This document shows positions 14,901 to 15,515 of a stretch of DNA of 15,515 nt, one piece after another. Each line of letters opens with the position of its first letter. Position 1 is the first letter of the stretch. The DNA is from Clostridia bacterium (GTDB lineage Bacteria > Bacillota > Clostridia > Christensenellales > Borkfalkiaceae): positions 1 through 15,515 of the forward strand of contig CAAFYG010000076.1 in assembly GCA_900767195.1 (NCBI GenBank), written 5' to 3'. A program made the translations under genes and the position numbers. The notes below the pieces were generated by a model. The model was not told the DNA's origin and did no database searches. It saw only the letters and a list, made by a program, of their open reading frames with translations.

Positions 14901-15515
14901 ATGGCAGAAACAAGGTTAATCGGAAGCTATCCCGTCATCGGCATCCGCCCTACAATCGACGGCAGACGTGGCAAAATAAAGGTACGCGAATCGCTGGAAG
15001 ATCAGACGATGAATATGGCGAAATCCGCGGCGAAACTCATCGAAGAAAACGTGTTTTACTCAAACGGCGAACACGTTAAAGTTATCATCGCGGACACCAC
15101 AATCGGTCGCGTAGCGGAAGCGGCGGCGTGCGAAGATAAATTCAAGAAAGCGGGCGTAGATATCACGCTCACGGTAACGCCGTGCTGGTGCTACGGCGCG
15201 GAAACGATGGATATGAACCCGCTCACGATCAAGGCGGTGTGGGGTTTCAACGGCACGGAACGCCCGGGCGCGGTGTATCTTGCTTCGGTTTTGGCAACGC
15301 ACGCGCAGAAAGGCTTGCCTGCGTTCGGCATTTACGGACACGAAGTGCAGGAAGCGGACGATACCACGATTCCGCAAGACGTGCAGGAAAAGATTTTGCG
15401 TTTTGCGCGCGCGGCTGTTGCTGTTGCTACCATGCGCGGCAAGAGTTATTTGCAAATCGGCTCGGTAACGATGGGCATCGGCGGCTCGATTATTTCGCCC
15501 GAGTTTTTCGAAGAG
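14901..15515 (+). CDS. fucI: L-fucose isomerase, 5' part (runs off the window)
   Basis: FucI interconverts L-fucose and L-fuculose (EC 5.3.1.25; many also accept D-arabinose), the entry step of fucose catabolism. The visible 205 residues cover about the first third of a protein that is usually near 590. Landmarks match E. coli FucI closely: IGIRPTIDGRRGKIKVRESL, EDQTMNMAKSAA, AEAAACEDKFKKAG, TVTPCWCYGAETMDM, WGFNGTERPGAVYLAS, AFGIYGHEVQEADDTTIP and MRGKSYLQIGSVTMGIGGSI. The start has an AAGGAG (14886-14891) 9 nt upstream, overlapping the stop of the hydrolase gene. Its GC-rich codon use matches uxaC, not the two genes before it. No frameshift is seen up to the window edge. The fuculokinase and aldolase genes are not in view. 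Confidence 0.95.
   Translation, partial: MAETRLIGSYPVIGIRPTIDGRRGKIKVRESLEDQTMNMAKSAAKLIEENVFYSNGEHVKVIIADTTIGRVAEAAACEDKFKKAGVDITLTVTPCWCYGAETMDMNPLTIKAVWGFNGTERPGAVYLASVLATHAQKGLPAFGIYGHEVQEADDTTIPQDVQEKILRFARAAVAVATMRGKSYLQIGSVTMGIGGSIISPEFFEE

Overview
The window reads as a chromosomal carbohydrate-use region from a low- to mid-GC Gram-positive gut-type bacterium, most likely an uncultured Clostridia (Christensenellales-like) lineage. This rests on the AAGGAG/GGAGG-type ribosome sites, a lipobox lipoprotein, sugar ABC permeases with no dedicated ATPase nearby, and a UxuA/SDR-type UxuB/UxaC arrangement typical of Firmicutes. The taxonomic call is inference. Every intact gene is on the plus strand.

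Region 1 (1-8966) is a tightly packed run: the C-terminal end of a probable sugar-binding protein, two CUT1-type sugar ABC permeases (MalF-like and MalG-like), a 962-residue exported protein built of beta-sandwich/Ig-like modules, and two paralogous DUF4838 proteins, the first a lipoprotein and the second without any export signal. Genes overlap or nearly touch (ATGA overlap, 4-nt gap, 8-nt overlap), so they are probably one transcript. Together they look like an uptake and processing system for an oligosaccharide, probably one carrying uronic acid.

Region 2 (8967-9609) is an AT-rich 643-nt gap. It holds a decayed C-terminal piece of an IS256-family transposase on the minus strand, then a near-consensus sigma-A promoter (TTGACT, 17-nt spacer, TATAAT) for the next operon.

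Region 3 (9610-12697) is a hexuronate catabolic operon: mannonate dehydratase (uxuA), an SDR D-mannonate oxidoreductase (uxuB type) and an unusually short uronate isomerase (uxaC). Together they convert glucuronate to fructuronate, mannonate and 2-keto-3-deoxygluconate.

Region 4 (12698-15515) starts with a C-terminal remnant of an L-fucose mutarotase (fucU). A lower-GC pair follows, an OPA-family MFS transporter and an alpha/beta hydrolase that look acquired, and then the 5' part of L-fucose isomerase (fucI), which runs off the window. The fucU stub and intact fucI on either side of the low-GC pair suggest that an insertion or recombination event broke up a fucose gene pair.

The most interesting element is the combination of two compartment-split DUF4838 paralogues, a large Ig-like surface protein and a sugar importer next to hexuronate and fucose catabolism. 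It is a plausible but unproven system for a glycan containing glucuronate and perhaps fucose.
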